This document shows positions 42,991 to 53,056 of a stretch of DNA of 64,000 nt, piece by piece. The DNA comes from Granulicella sp. (GTDB lineage: Bacteria > Acidobacteriota > Terriglobia > Terriglobales > Acidobacteriaceae), in the NCBI GenBank assembly GCA_027450185.1, contig DAIDKF010000006.1, forward strand, positions 1-64,000, written 5' to 3'. Every line of letters begins with the position of its first letter. Position 1 is the first letter of the stretch. The position numbers were made by a program, and so were the translations under genes. Under the pieces are notes generated by a model that worked only from the letters and a program-made list of their open reading frames with translations, did not search any database and was not told the DNA's origin.

Positions 42991-45900
42991 ATGACTGTCT
43001 CGCTGCCTGCAGCTCAACCGAGCCAGCTCCGTATTTTGCTCGCGGCGGCGCGTTCCTCTCTTCTGCTCCTGCTGCTCTGTGTCTTCGGAACTCCGGCCTT
43101 CGGTCAGGGCCTCACCCCAAGCACGGCCATCAACTTCGGCAACGTCAATCTCGGCCTCACCGGCACCTTTAGCCAGCAGTTCACCGGTCCCTCCGGCGGC
43201 GTCACCATCCAGAGCGTCACCGCGGTCACTGAGGGCACTCCCGCCGAGGACTTCTCCGTCGTCTCTACCGACTGCACCGGGACCATCACGTACCCCAACA
43301 CCTGCAAGGTCAACCTCGCATTCAAGCCCACACAGATCGGCCTCCGCCTTGGCGCGCTCCTCATCACGAATTCTGCCGGCGTTGTGGTCAACACCATCTA
43401 TCTCTCTGGCGTCGGCGTTGGACCCCAGTTGGTCTTCTCCCCAGCCACGGCCGTTGCCACCAACAGCGCCAGCACTCTCAGCCCGGCTACCTTTACCGCT
43501 GGTGCCGCCGTGCAGGACGGCCTCGGCGATATCTACTTCACCGACGTCACCAACAACCGCATCCTGGAGCGCTCCGCCACCGGCGTCTATTCCGAGCTGC
43601 TCTCTCTGCCTGTCTCCGCCACCTCGGGTATCACCATGGATGGTGTCGGAAATCTCTACGTCTCCTCGGGCACTTCGGTCTACACCATCTTGCCGACTGC
43701 CACTCCGGTCACCGCCACGGCTCTCACCATCTCCAACGTCACACTGGCCGCACCCGCAGGTCTTGCCGTCGACCTTATCGGGGATCTCTACATTGCGGAC
43801 TCGACCAACAGCAAGATCTATCAGCTTCCGCTGGGCACCACGTCGGCCAACACCCTGACCCTCACCGGTGTCACTCTCTCGGGTCCCACGGGGCTGGCCG
43901 TCGACGCCAACAGCAATCTCTACATCGCCGACTCCGGCAACAATCGCATCATCGAGAATCCGCTTGGCTCCAACACGGCCACCATCGTTGCCCTCAGCAG
44001 CCTCACCCTCAGCAATCCCACCGGCGTAGCCGTCGACGCCGCGGGCACCCTGTATATCGCCGACACCGGCCACAGCAGGGTCGTTGAATCCACCGTCACT
44101 GGCGCCCAGTTCGCCCTCGCCGGCCTTGGGCTCACCCTCACCACCCCCGCCGGGGTTCTCATTCAGGGCAACGGCGATCTGGCGATCTGCGACACCACCC
44201 TCGGCCTGATCCTCGTTCATCGCTCCGGCCCCAGCGTTACCACGCCCACCATCACCTTCCCCACCCCCACCGTGGTCGGAACCCTTGACTCCACAGACGA
44301 CCCAACCACCTTCCTCACCGTGCAGGAGACTGGCAACATCGTCAGCACGCTCACCGCCGGTCCCGACCCCAGCCTCACCGGCACCGATCCCACCGCCTTC
44401 CTGCTCGGAGCCTCCGTCTCCCCCGCCGCCACCGCCTGCCCGTCCCTCGGCACCGGAGCTTCGCCCAATCCTTCGGACAACTTCTCCATCGGCCAGGTCT
44501 GCACCTACAACGTCAACTTTGAGCCCGCCGTCGTCGGTCCCAACACCGCCAATCTCATTCTCGCGGCCTCCGCTGCAGGCGGCACGCTCTCCTTCAGTGG
44601 AACAGCCACGCTCTTCGGCACCGGCCTCTCGACCGTCAAATCCTTTAGCCTGGTCGCCACCCCCGCGACCATCTATCTCGGCAACTCCGTTGAGCTCATC
44701 CTCACCGCCCTTCAGGCCGACGGCACCACCGTCGCCACCGATTACGTCGGCAATATCACCTTTACCACCACAGACTCCACCGGCATTTATCAGGGTGGCA
44801 CCGGAGCCGGGACGCACACCAGCGTCTATACCCTGACCGCAGCCGACAAGGGCGTCCTCGTCATCCCTGCCACCTCCGGCCTGCAGCTCAACCAGTACGG
44901 TGTCTGGACCGCCACCGCCACGGCCGACCCCACCTCGTTGCCCCCGGGTGCCACCGGCACCGCCACGAGCAACCCGATCAACGTCATCGAACCCTCCACC
45001 CTCACCCTGACCAGCACCGTCAACCCATCGCTCGTCAACGAATCGACGACCTTCACCCTAACCGTTGGCACCACCGGCACCGTCACTCCTGGTGGCACTG
45101 TCACCTTCTACAACGGCACCACCGTCATCGGCAGCGCGTCACTGGTCACCAGGACCGCCACCACCGCCACCGCCAGCATCGCTGACAGCTTCGCCGCCTC
45201 CGGCACCTATCCCATCCAGGCCGTCTACGTCAGTACCTCCAACACCCAGGGTGGTACTGCTACCCTCACGCAGGTTGTCGGCAACGCCACCGCCCTTGCG
45301 CTCACCAGTTCGATCAACCCGTCCCTCGTTGGCCAGTCCACCAATCTCACCGCGACGATCACCTCGAATCCTGTATTCGGGGCCATCACCGGCAGCGTCC
45401 AGTTTTTCGACGGAGCAACATCGCTCGGCACGGTCAACGTCACCGGGCCCACGGCCACGCTTCCCGTCAGCTTCACCACCGCCGGAACGCATACGCTCAA
45501 GGCGGTCTTCACCAGCACGAACGTCAACATAACCAACGCGACCTCCGCCCCCTACGCGCAGCAGGTGCTTAACGTCGCGACACTTGGCCTCACCAGTTCC
45601 GTCAACCCCTCGCTGCCCGGGCAGTCCACAACGCTGACCGCCACCCTCACCGCGCTCGGCACGCCCACTGGCACCGTCAAGTTCTACGACGGCGCAACCC
45701 TCATCGGCACCGCGACCCTCAGCGCCAACTCTGCCAGCGTCTCGGTCAGCTTCACTGCTACGGGCAACCACATCCTCACGGCGGTCTACTCCGGCGACAC
45801 GCTCACCCAGAGCATCACCTCGGCTCCGCTCACTCAGGTTGTTCTCTATACCACGACCGTCTCGCTCGCCACCTCGGTCAACCCCGTCAACGTCAACGCC

Positions 45901-46935
45901 AACACCACCCTTACCGCCACCGTGAAGTCCACCGGCACGGCCGCGGCCACCGGCACCGTCATCTTCAAGAGCAACGGTGTCGCCATCGGCACGGGTACGG
46001 TCACCGGCGGCGTTGCCACACTGGGAGTCAGCTTCCCGGCACCCGGCGTCTACACCCTTACGGCGGTCTACTCCGGCGACGCCAATAATCAGACCGCCAC
46101 CTCAGCTCCCATCCAGCAGACAGTTCTCGGCCTGGTCACCGTCACCCTCACCAGCTCCGTCAACCCCATCCTGCTCGACAACCCGACGATTCTCACCGCC
46201 ACGCTGGTCTCCACAGGCACCTCGCCCACCGGCACGGTCAGCTTCTTTGACGGCAACACACCCATTGGCACCGGCGCCATCGTCAACGGCATGGTCAGCA
46301 TCAGCGCCAGCTTCGTCTACGCCGGTACGCACACCCTTTCGGCGGCCTACTCCGGCGACGCCGCCAATGCTCCCGCCACCTCGCCCGGCTACGCGCAGAC
46401 CGTCGCCGACTTCACCCTTACCGTAGCCTCCGGCAGCTCCAGCATCGGCACCACCATCGCCGGCGGCACCGCGACCTACTCTATGGTCCTCACACCCATC
46501 ATCACCACCACCCTGCCCGGGCCTGTCACCCTCACTGTCACCGGCCTGCCCGCCAACGACGCCGGAACGCTCACTCCGACCAGTATTGCGGCCGGTTCCG
46601 GCACCACCCCCGTAGCCCTCAGCGTGGCCGCCGGACCCATCGTTGCCACCTTGCATCAGCAACCGCGCCCGGCGCATCGCTCTTCCCTTGGTTCTGCTCC
46701 GGTGGCTCTGGCGCTCATGTTGTTGCCGCTGGCCTGGTTCCGCCGGCGCAAGCGCTTTGGCTCGCTTCTCGCCTCTCTCTGCCTCCTGTTTGCTCTCACC
46801 GCAGGTCTCACAGGCTGTATCTCCGCTGCGAACACCGGGTACTATGGTCAGACCCCGCAGACGTATAACCTAACGGTGACCGCGACCTCCGGCAACCTCA
46901 CCCGGTCCACGTACCTCACGCTCACTGTCCAGTAA
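42991..46935 (+). CDS. Giant secreted NHL-repeat and Ig-repeat surface protein
   Basis: A 1314-residue protein. After a signal peptide (LLLLLLCVFGTPAFGQ) comes a beta domain (INFGNVNLG, CKVNLAFKPTQ). Then NHL-like propeller repeats at about residues 180-400 (VDLIGDLYIADSTN, VDANSNLYIADSGNNRI, VDAAGTLYIADTGHSRV). Next, about five bacterial Ig-like repeats each open in the TLTSSVNPSL...STTLTATL style. Near the C-terminus a helix plus RRRKR (LALMLLPLAWFRRRKRF) is followed by a second hydrophobic stretch with LTGC, then a last Ig-like tail ending TYLTLTVQ. GGAGG lies 4 nt before ATG 42991. A surface adhesin or scaffold role is inferred. The barrel gene follows after 18 bp. Confidence 0.82.
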   Translation: MTVSLPAAQPSQLRILLAAARSSLLLLLLCVFGTPAFGQGLTPSTAINFGNVNLGLTGTFSQQFTGPSGGVTIQSVTAVTEGTPAEDFSVVSTDCTGTITYPNTCKVNLAFKPTQIGLRLGALLITNSAGVVVNTIYLSGVGVGPQLVFSPATAVATNSASTLSPATFTAGAAVQDGLGDIYFTDVTNNRILERSATGVYSELLSLPVSATSGITMDGVGNLYVSSGTSVYTILPTATPVTATALTISNVTLAAPAGLAVDLIGDLYIADSTNSKIYQLPLGTTSANTLTLTGVTLSGPTGLAVDANSNLYIADSGNNRIIENPLGSNTATIVALSSLTLSNPTGVAVDAAGTLYIADTGHSRVVESTVTGAQFALAGLGLTLTTPAGVLIQGNGDLAICDTTLGLILVHRSGPSVTTPTITFPTPTVVGTLDSTDDPTTFLTVQETGNIVSTLTAGPDPSLTGTDPTAFLLGASVSPAATACPSLGTGASPNPSDNFSIGQVCTYNVNFEPAVVGPNTANLILAASAAGGTLSFSGTATLFGTGLSTVKSFSLVATPATIYLGNSVELILTALQADGTTVATDYVGNITFTTTDSTGIYQGGTGAGTHTSVYTLTAADKGVLVIPATSGLQLNQYGVWTATATADPTSLPPGATGTATSNPINVIEPSTLTLTSTVNPSLVNESTTFTLTVGTTGTVTPGGTVTFYNGTTVIGSASLVTRTATTATASIADSFAASGTYPIQAVYVSTSNTQGGTATLTQVVGNATALALTSSINPSLVGQSTNLTATITSNPVFGAITGSVQFFDGATSLGTVNVTGPTATLPVSFTTAGTHTLKAVFTSTNVNITNATSAPYAQQVLNVATLGLTSSVNPSLPGQSTTLTATLTALGTPTGTVKFYDGATLIGTATLSANSASVSVSFTATGNHILTAVYSGDTLTQSITSAPLTQVVLYTTTVSLATSVNPVNVNANTTLTATVKSTGTAAATGTVIFKSNGVAIGTGTVTGGVATLGVSFPAPGVYTLTAVYSGDANNQTATSAPIQQTVLGLVTVTLTSSVNPILLDNPTILTATLVSTGTSPTGTVSFFDGNTPIGTGAIVNGMVSISASFVYAGTHTLSAAYSGDAANAPATSPGYAQTVADFTLTVASGSSSIGTTIAGGTATYSMVLTPIITTTLPGPVTLTVTGLPANDAGTLTPTSIAAGSGTTPVALSVAAGPIVATLHQQPRPAHRSSLGSAPVALALMLLPLAWFRRRKRFGSLLASLCLLFALTAGLTGCISAANTGYYGQTPQTYNLTVTATSGNLTRSTYLTLTVQ

Positions 46936-46953
46936 TCAGGAGTAACTCTCGGC

Positions 46954-47640
46954 ATGCGTCAGACCGCTTCACCCACCCGGCCCGCAACCAACCGCTCAGC
47001 ATGGCTCCTGCGCGCAGCAGCGTCCTGGCGCGGACCGGCTTCTCATGCCTTGCGCCGGGCTGCGGCCCTGTTCTTGCTCCTGCTCCCCGCCTGCGTCTTC
47101 ATCCCCGGTGCCCGAGCGCAGACCCCCATGGACCTGGGCATGACCTTCACCCAGCAGCGCTCCAAGTTCGTCGGCGCCTCCTCCACCGACTTCTTCTACC
47201 TCCGCGGAGCCACCGTGGACTACGCCTACTCCCCCTTCCACGGCGCCGGCCTTGTGGTCTCCCTCAACGGCCTGGCCGCCACCAATCTCCGCACCCAGAT
47301 TGACATCCACCAGGCCAGCTTCATGGGCGGCGGCCGCTACACCTACAGCCTCGGCCACATCTCCCCCACCATCTGGAGCCGCAAGGGAAGCATCTTCGGT
47401 GAAGGTTTGGCCGGCCTCACCATGGCCACTGCCGGCTACTATCCCTCCGGCCAGAAGCTGGTCAGCAACGCCTCAGGCTTCACCTACGCCCTCGGTGGCG
47501 GCATCAACTACAACATCTACCACCGCTTCGAGCTGCGGCTCATGTCGCACTATGTCATCACCGACCTCCCTAACGGCGGCACCAATCAGCAGAAGAATAT
47601 CCAGGTAAGCGCCGGCGTCAACTGGCACCTCGGCAACTAA
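46954..47640 (+). CDS. Outer-membrane beta-barrel-like protein
   Basis: A 228-residue protein with a long basic signal region (MRQTASPTRPATNRSAWLLR..., then LFLLLLPACVFIPGARA). The mature part shows alternating barrel-like strands: YLRGATVDYAYSPFHGAGLVVSL, FMGGGRYTYSL, FTYALGGGINYNIYHRFELRLMSHYVI, and IQVSAGVNWHLGN at the end. It resembles small OmpA-like or OmpW-like barrels by pattern only. The gene is 18 bp after the giant Ig-protein gene, so the two are probably one transcript, and the barrel may anchor or export that protein (inference). Confidence 0.7.
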   Translation: MRQTASPTRPATNRSAWLLRAAASWRGPASHALRRAAALFLLLLPACVFIPGARAQTPMDLGMTFTQQRSKFVGASSTDFFYLRGATVDYAYSPFHGAGLVVSLNGLAATNLRTQIDIHQASFMGGGRYTYSLGHISPTIWSRKGSIFGEGLAGLTMATAGYYPSGQKLVSNASGFTYALGGGINYNIYHRFELRLMSHYVITDLPNGGTNQQKNIQVSAGVNWHLGN

Positions 47641-47787
47641 CTCGCTCCACAAGCAGAACAGCATGAACCAGTTAGTCCCTTGGCCTGAGCCTTCCCCCGC
47701 TTCGCCCGGCAGGCGCCCCTGCGCCGAGAATCATTCCAGCAAACCATACGACTGATATCAGCATCGCTGCATCCAAGTAGAGCAACG

Positions 47788-49521
47788 ATGGACACAGACA
47801 CCATGCAGACGCCACCGTCTGCATCCTCCCAAACCGAAACGCATCTCCGACTTCTCATTGAGACCGGCCTCATGCTCGCCTCCGAGCGGTCGCTCGATGC
47901 CATCGTCCAGGCCGCCCTCGACGCCGGTCTGCATCTCTGCGGAGCCCGCTTTGGCGCCTTCTTCTACAACGGCGATAACGAAGGCGCGCCCTATTCCCTC
48001 TACAAGGTCTCAGGCCCGGACGCCAGCCTCTTCGCCGCCCTCCCCATGCCGCGTCCCACCGAGATCTTCGGCGTCAGCTTTGTCTCCCAGCAGATCCTCC
48101 GCTCCGACGACATCACGCTCGATCCCCGCTATGGCCAGAACCCTCCCTTCGCCGGCCTGCCCCCCCTCCATCCGCCCGTGCGCAGCTACCTCGCCGTTCC
48201 GGTGCGCAGCCGCGCGGGCCACGTGCTTGGCTGCATGATCTACGGCCATCCCGGCCTCTGTGTCTTCACTCAGGCCAGCGAAGACCTCGTGGCCACCGTC
48301 GCCTCACAAGCCGCCGTCGCCATCGATAACGTTCGCCTCTCCGAGAGCCTCACCCACGAGATCGCCCATGTCGACGCAGCGCGTTCCCTCCAGCGCCAGA
48401 CCTCCGACCGTCTCCACCAGGCCCTCGAAGCCGCCCAGCTCGGCACCTGGATCTGGGATCGCGCCACCGACCTCGTCGACCTCGACGAACGAGCCGCCCA
48501 ACTCTTCCACGCCCAGCCCCACGTCCCGGTCACCCGCACCGCGCTGCGCAAACGTATCGTCCTCACCGACGACCAGGGCAAGACCTTCGACAGCCTCGAG
48601 CGCTCCCTGGTCTCCGGCGGCCTCTACAGTGTCGAGTACCGCATCGACGGCCCAGACGGCTCCCCGGCCTGGGTCTCCGCCAGCGGCATCGCCACCTTTG
48701 CTCCCGGCTCCTCCTCCATCACCGGCATGGTCGGCACCGTGCAGGACATCACTACCCGCAAAACCCAGGAGTCCGCTCTCCGCCAGAGCGAAAAACTTGC
48801 CGCCACCGGACGCCTTGCCGCCACCATCGCCCACGAGATCAACAACCCTCTCGAAGCCGTCACCAACCTCATCTACCTCTCCCGCACCGACCCCGACGTC
48901 CCTCCGCCTGTCCAGCTCCTGCTGGAGACCGCCGATGCCGAACTCGCCCGCGTCGCTCAGATCGCACAGCAGACCCTCGGTTTCTACCGCGACACCACCC
49001 GCTCTTCCGAGATTGACGTCAACGACCTCCTGCACTCCGTCGTCGATCTCTTCGCCCGCAAGATGGTCTCCCGCAGGATCATCTGCACCCTCGACCTCGA
49101 ACCCGGACTCCGCATTCACGGGCTCCAGGGTGAAATCCGCCAGATCTTCTCCAACCTCGTCGTCAACGCCATCGACTCCTTCACCTTCGCCGCCACCGCC
49201 AGGCCCGGCAGCATCCGCGTCCGTGGCCGCCATCTCCGCGGCCCCCGCAACGGCATCTCCATCCTCGTCTCCGACGAGGGATCCGGCATGCAGCCGTCCA
49301 TTCGCCACCGCATCTTCTCGCCCTTCTTCACCACCAAACTCTCCGTTGGCACCGGCCTCGGCCTCTGGGTCACCCGTGGCTTCGTCGAAAAGCACGGCGG
49401 CAGCATCCGCTTCCGCACCCGCACAGGCGACTCCTCCGGAACCATCTTCCGCGTCTTTCTTCCGGTGCATCCTCCATCCTCACAAGGCTCACCGATGGCT
49501 TCCTCCTATTTCTCCGGCTGA
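47788..49521 (+). CDS. GAF-PAS sensor histidine kinase
   Basis: A 577-residue soluble histidine kinase. An N-terminal GAF domain spans about residues 15-185 (GLHLCGARFGAFFYNG, YLAVPVRSRAGHVLGCMIYGHP). A PAS domain covers about 205-325 (AAQLGTWIWDRATDLVDLDERAAQLF, VEYRIDGPDGSPAWVSASG). The HisKA box holds the phospho-accepting H349 (TIAHEINNPLEAV). The ATPase has NLVVNAIDSF, DEGSGM and TGLGLWVTRGF. No membrane helix is visible, so the stimulus is likely cytoplasmic, probably redox, gas or a small ligand bound by GAF. The single-domain response regulator lies 124 bp downstream. Confidence 0.9.
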   Translation: MDTDTMQTPPSASSQTETHLRLLIETGLMLASERSLDAIVQAALDAGLHLCGARFGAFFYNGDNEGAPYSLYKVSGPDASLFAALPMPRPTEIFGVSFVSQQILRSDDITLDPRYGQNPPFAGLPPLHPPVRSYLAVPVRSRAGHVLGCMIYGHPGLCVFTQASEDLVATVASQAAVAIDNVRLSESLTHEIAHVDAARSLQRQTSDRLHQALEAAQLGTWIWDRATDLVDLDERAAQLFHAQPHVPVTRTALRKRIVLTDDQGKTFDSLERSLVSGGLYSVEYRIDGPDGSPAWVSASGIATFAPGSSSITGMVGTVQDITTRKTQESALRQSEKLAATGRLAATIAHEINNPLEAVTNLIYLSRTDPDVPPPVQLLLETADAELARVAQIAQQTLGFYRDTTRSSEIDVNDLLHSVVDLFARKMVSRRIICTLDLEPGLRIHGLQGEIRQIFSNLVVNAIDSFTFAATARPGSIRVRGRHLRGPRNGISILVSDEGSGMQPSIRHRIFSPFFTTKLSVGTGLGLWVTRGFVEKHGGSIRFRTRTGDSSGTIFRVFLPVHPPSSQGSPMASSYFSG

Positions 49522-49645
49522 CAAAACCACCCCCACCCTCCCCTCGCGGCAGAAAATCGCCGTCATCGCGCCGCATCCTGTCTGGTATCAAACCGTATCC
49601 TCCGGTACTATTGGGTAACTCCCATCCTCATGAGCGCGGGGTCCC

Positions 49646-50098
49646 ATGCAACCCAATCGTCCATCCAGCGACTCGCGCATGGCTTCTCATCCCCCCACTG
49701 CTGCCGCGGACGGCAGCAACACGCCCGAGCCCGTTCCCCTGCGGATCCTCGTCGTCGATGATGAGCCCCTCATCGCGGACACCATCGTGCAGATCCTCAA
49801 CCGCAGCGGCTTCATCGCCGAGGCCGTCTACGGCGGCAGAGCAGCCATCGAAGCCGCTCGCCGCATCAACCCCGACCTCATCCTCTCCGACGTCCTCATG
49901 CCCCAAATCGACGGCGTCGAAGCAGCTATCGCCATTCGCAAGTTCCTGCCCAACGCTCGTATCGTCCTCTTCAGCGGCCAGGCTGCCACAGTCGAGATCC
50001 TCGCCCGCGCCAACCATCGCGGCTATCACTTTGAACTCCTCGCCAAGCCCCTCCACCCCACCCAGCTCATCAAACACCTCCGCCACGACCCTCTGTGA
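49646..50098 (+). CDS. Single-domain response regulator
   Basis: A 150-residue protein with a disordered N-tail of about 30 residues and one receiver domain. ILVVDDEP carries the acidic pair D38, D39; the phosphorylation site is D82 (ILSDVLMPQIDG); the conserved Lys is K134 (LLAKPLHP). There is no DNA-binding output domain, so it probably acts by protein contact or in a phosphorelay. It follows the GAF-PAS kinase gene on the same strand and is its likely partner. An internal ATG at 49679 is an alternative start. Confidence 0.88.
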   Translation: MQPNRPSSDSRMASHPPTAAADGSNTPEPVPLRILVVDDEPLIADTIVQILNRSGFIAEAVYGGRAAIEAARRINPDLILSDVLMPQIDGVEAAIAIRKFLPNARIVLFSGQAATVEILARANHRGYHFELLAKPLHPTQLIKHLRHDPL

Positions 50099-50404
50099 GG
50101 TTTCCATAGGCTGACGCCCCGCAGATGGACGCCGTCAGAGCCATCGCGGAGGGAGATCGGGGGTGTACCCGTGCATCCGTATCGCCTTTGCGGGTGCTTG
50201 GCCTGGCTGTGCAGTCGCGCCGGATGCGTGCGCTGAAGCCTCCACCGCAAAGATCCTCTTGCACCCGGTGCGCGCCTAGTCTCGCCGTGGTGGTAACGCC
50301 TCGCTCGTTACGACTTTGTAGTTGATCCTCGCGCTCCCCACGCACAATCGACCTTTACATATCGGCAATCGCTCCTTATCCTTTAGCCTGACCCAAAAAG
50401 AGAC
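50099..50404. other. 306-bp segment without a gene
   Basis: After the response-regulator gene there is a weak inverted repeat (CTGACG at 50111 and CGTCAG at 50133) that may be a terminator. The rest has no protein-like frame and no RNA-gene pattern that I recognise. Confidence 0.5.
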
Positions 50405-51244
50405 ATGGAGACCGACTCCGCATCACCCGATGTACCGAAACAAACCGCCCCGGCACAGACCCGCGATCCGCTGATCCGCTACAGCGTCTTTGCAGCTCTG
50501 GGTTGCGCGGGCGTGTGCATGATCTTCACCATCCTCTACGTCTTCAGCTACTCGCTGGACTCTACGCTCTCCTTCGAGCGCCACTTCGACTCCTATCTTG
50601 CCTCGGGCAACGCCAGCAATCTGTCCACGGTTCTCGGCCTGCACATGGCCCAGAACCGCATGTTCCTGCAATCCTGCGGCATGGTTGCGGGCATCTTCTT
50701 TGCCTTCCTCGGTCTTGCCCTCTTCCTGGTCGGCATTCAGGGTTCTATTGACGCCACCGGCAAGGTCACCGACTACTCCAACAGCATGAAGCGCCTCGCC
50801 CCTGGCGGCATCATCCTGCTTGCCTCCATGGTCTTCGTCGGGGTCTCAGCCATGCACCCCATCGAGTTGAAGATCAGCCCGGCCTCCACCGGCAGCTCTC
50901 CCACCTCGGCGGCCACCCAGCCCGCTCCGCAGCCAGCAGTTCAGCCCGTACCCCAGCCGACAGCACAGCCTGCCTCGCAACCTTCCGCGCCGCCTGCGCC
51001 GCCACCAGCGCAGTCGCAGCTTCAGCCCGCGCCGCCACCCACAACGGCAGCCCATCTGGCGCCCCAATCCGCGCAGGTGGTTCCTCCCACCGCGCCCACC
51101 GTGCAAGCCGTCCCGACGCCAGCAGCGCAGCCCGCCGTCCAGTCTGCACCCCGGCCAGCACCCCGGCCAGCCTTGGTGCCCGTCAATCAAAGCTCGGTCG
51201 TGTCTCCGTTCCGCAACCCGCCCATCCACCGCTTCCAGCCCTGA
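50405..51244 (+). CDS. Membrane protein with a Pro/Gln/Ala-rich tail
   Basis: A 279-residue protein. Three hydrophobic helices (YSVFAALGCAGVCMIFTILYVFSY, GMVAGIFFAFLGLALFLVGI, APGGIILLASMVFVGVSAM) precede a tail of about 120 residues made almost only of Pro, Ala, Gln, Ser and Thr with repeated PAPQPAVQPVPQP-like units. The tail is probably extended and disordered and could sit in the periplasm. No family recognised. It stands alone between the two-component pair and the GH79 gene. Confidence 0.62.
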   Translation: METDSASPDVPKQTAPAQTRDPLIRYSVFAALGCAGVCMIFTILYVFSYSLDSTLSFERHFDSYLASGNASNLSTVLGLHMAQNRMFLQSCGMVAGIFFAFLGLALFLVGIQGSIDATGKVTDYSNSMKRLAPGGIILLASMVFVGVSAMHPIELKISPASTGSSPTSAATQPAPQPAVQPVPQPTAQPASQPSAPPAPPPAQSQLQPAPPPTTAAHLAPQSAQVVPPTAPTVQAVPTPAAQPAVQSAPRPAPRPALVPVNQSSVVSPFRNPPIHRFQP

Positions 51245-51382
51245 GTCCCTGTCCAATCATGACAAGGCCAGCGTCATCTCTCCCGTAGCCGCGCTGCCGC
51301 TGCATTGCACCGCCTCTCCCTCATTCGCCCCTCCCTAATTAGAGATAGAGACGGCCGCATCCTCTCGCGTATGCTTTCCTGC

Positions 51383-52906
51383 ATGAAGATCCCAGCGCAT
51401 CTCATCGACCGTCGCCGCTTTCTCCTCGTCTCTGCCGCCACCGCCGCGCTTCCCAGCCTGCACGTGCTCGCGCACGCCGCCGCCGCCACCACGACCGCAA
51501 CCCTGAAGCTCCACTCCGGCGAGCCCGGTCCGCGCATCCCTGACAACTTCATCGGCCTCTCCTACGAGACCAACCACCTCACCGAACCGTCCTTCTTCTC
51601 CTCCGGCAACATCGGCCTCATCGAGCAGTTTCGAACCCTTTCGCCCAACGGCGTCCTGCGCATCGGCGGCAACACCTCCGACATCGGCTACTGGAAGCCC
51701 ACGTCCGACACCAAACGCCCCGAGATTCACGTCCGCGACACCGGCGGCGGCGAGCCCACCTCCGACCTCTCCTATCCCATCACCCCGGAGGCCATCCAGA
51801 ATCTCCGCACCTTTCTCGACCGCACCGGCTGGACCTGCATCTATGGCATCAACCTCGGCACCAACACCCCCGCCCGCGCCGCTGAGGAAGCAGCTTTTGT
51901 CTCCGCAACGCTAGGCCCCAGGCTCGAATACTTCCAGCTCGGCAACGAGCCCGATCTCTTCAAAAGCCATCTCCGCGACCCCAAAACCTGGTCCGCCGAC
52001 CTCTACATGAACGAGTGGCTCGCCCAGGCCAACGCCATCCGCGCCCGCGTCCCCCGCGCTCGCTTCGGCCTCCCGGACACCGCCGGCAATCCCGACTGGT
52101 ACGCCACCGTCGTCACCCGCCTGCTCGCGCTGGCCAATCCTCCCGACGTCGCCGCCCTCTCGCACCACTACTACATTGGCGGCCCGCCCTCCAACCCGCA
52201 GATGACCATCGACTACATCCTCTCTCCCAACTCCAGAGTCGGCCAGTTAGCTACAGACATTCGCGCCGCCGCCGCCCGCCTCTCCGCCGGCGAACACCGC
52301 ACCGTCCCCTACCGCATGACGGAGGGGAACACCTGCTATCGTGGCGGCAAACCCGGCGTCTCCGATGTCTTCGCCGCCAGCCTCTGGGCCGCCGACTACT
52401 TCCTCGACCTCGCCTCCCGCGGCTACGCCGGCATCAACCTTCACGGCGGCGACGGCAAGTACGTCGGTAACTCCCTCGGCGGCCATCTCCCCGGCGACGA
52501 CCTCGTCGCTGCCGCTCACGGCGACCCCTCCACCCACCCCCATCCCTACTACACCCCCATCGCCCACATCGGCGATCAATACCTCCTCGAACCCGTCGCC
52601 TACGGCATGCTCTTTGCCGGCCACTTCGCCGGAGCCACCACCTTCCCCCTTGACTTCAACCCCGGCCCGGTCAACGCCACCGCCTACGCCGCCACGCTCC
52701 CCACCGGCCAACGTCTCGTCGCCATCATCAACAAGGACGCACACCAGTCCCTCAACATCGATCTCCCCAGCTATCGTCAGGGCCCCACCCTCACCGCCTC
52801 CGCGCTCGACTCCACCTACGTTAGCCTTGCCGAACCCTCCGCCAACCACGAACTCTCCACCGTCCCACCCGCCACCGCCGTCCTGCTCTACGACGCCCGC
52901 CCCTGA
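51383..52906 (+). CDS. GH79-like exported glycoside hydrolase (beta-glucuronidase type)
   Basis: A 507-residue protein. A twin-arginine-type signal (DRRRFLLVSAATAALPSLHVLAHAAAA) suggests Tat export. The catalytic (beta/alpha)8 core has LRIGGNTSD at residues 93-100, the acid/base E189 in QLGNEPD, and the nucleophile E314 in YRMTEGNTCY. The GYAGINLHGGDG and GMLFAGHF segments also fit clan A. A small beta C-domain follows. This fits GH79, whose structurally studied beta-glucuronidase comes from Acidobacterium capsulatum (recalled). The substrate could be glucuronate-bearing glycans such as arabinogalactan or hyaluronan-like polymers; not proved. ATG 51371 is an alternative start. Confidence 0.8.
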   Translation: MKIPAHLIDRRRFLLVSAATAALPSLHVLAHAAAATTTATLKLHSGEPGPRIPDNFIGLSYETNHLTEPSFFSSGNIGLIEQFRTLSPNGVLRIGGNTSDIGYWKPTSDTKRPEIHVRDTGGGEPTSDLSYPITPEAIQNLRTFLDRTGWTCIYGINLGTNTPARAAEEAAFVSATLGPRLEYFQLGNEPDLFKSHLRDPKTWSADLYMNEWLAQANAIRARVPRARFGLPDTAGNPDWYATVVTRLLALANPPDVAALSHHYYIGGPPSNPQMTIDYILSPNSRVGQLATDIRAAAARLSAGEHRTVPYRMTEGNTCYRGGKPGVSDVFAASLWAADYFLDLASRGYAGINLHGGDGKYVGNSLGGHLPGDDLVAAAHGDPSTHPHPYYTPIAHIGDQYLLEPVAYGMLFAGHFAGATTFPLDFNPGPVNATAYAATLPTGQRLVAIINKDAHQSLNIDLPSYRQGPTLTASALDSTYVSLAEPSANHELSTVPPATAVLLYDARP

Positions 52907-53056
52907 CCCACGAGCATTTCGGGTGCCCCATGGTAGTCGACAGGTCTTCGCCGGCTAGCATGGGCTGCCACAAATCACCGCACCCTGTTAGCCCTCTGGC
53001 TATGGCTCGTGTTTTTCCCTCTATCTTCTGCCATCTATCCTCTACACTCTGTAGTT

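Noticed and set aside
42934-44817. 627-codon minus-strand open frame
   Set aside because: It mirrors the giant Ig/NHL gene; its product is Gly/Asp/Glu-rich low complexity without domains, as expected from the antisense of C-ending codons.
48304-49470. 388-codon minus-strand open frame over the histidine kinase
   Set aside because: Gly/Asp/Val-rich antisense shadow; the + strand frame has all kinase motifs.
52907-53056. glmS ribozyme or riboswitch before glmS
   Set aside because: No conserved glmS ribozyme core is recognisable, and the leader is short and pyrimidine-rich.
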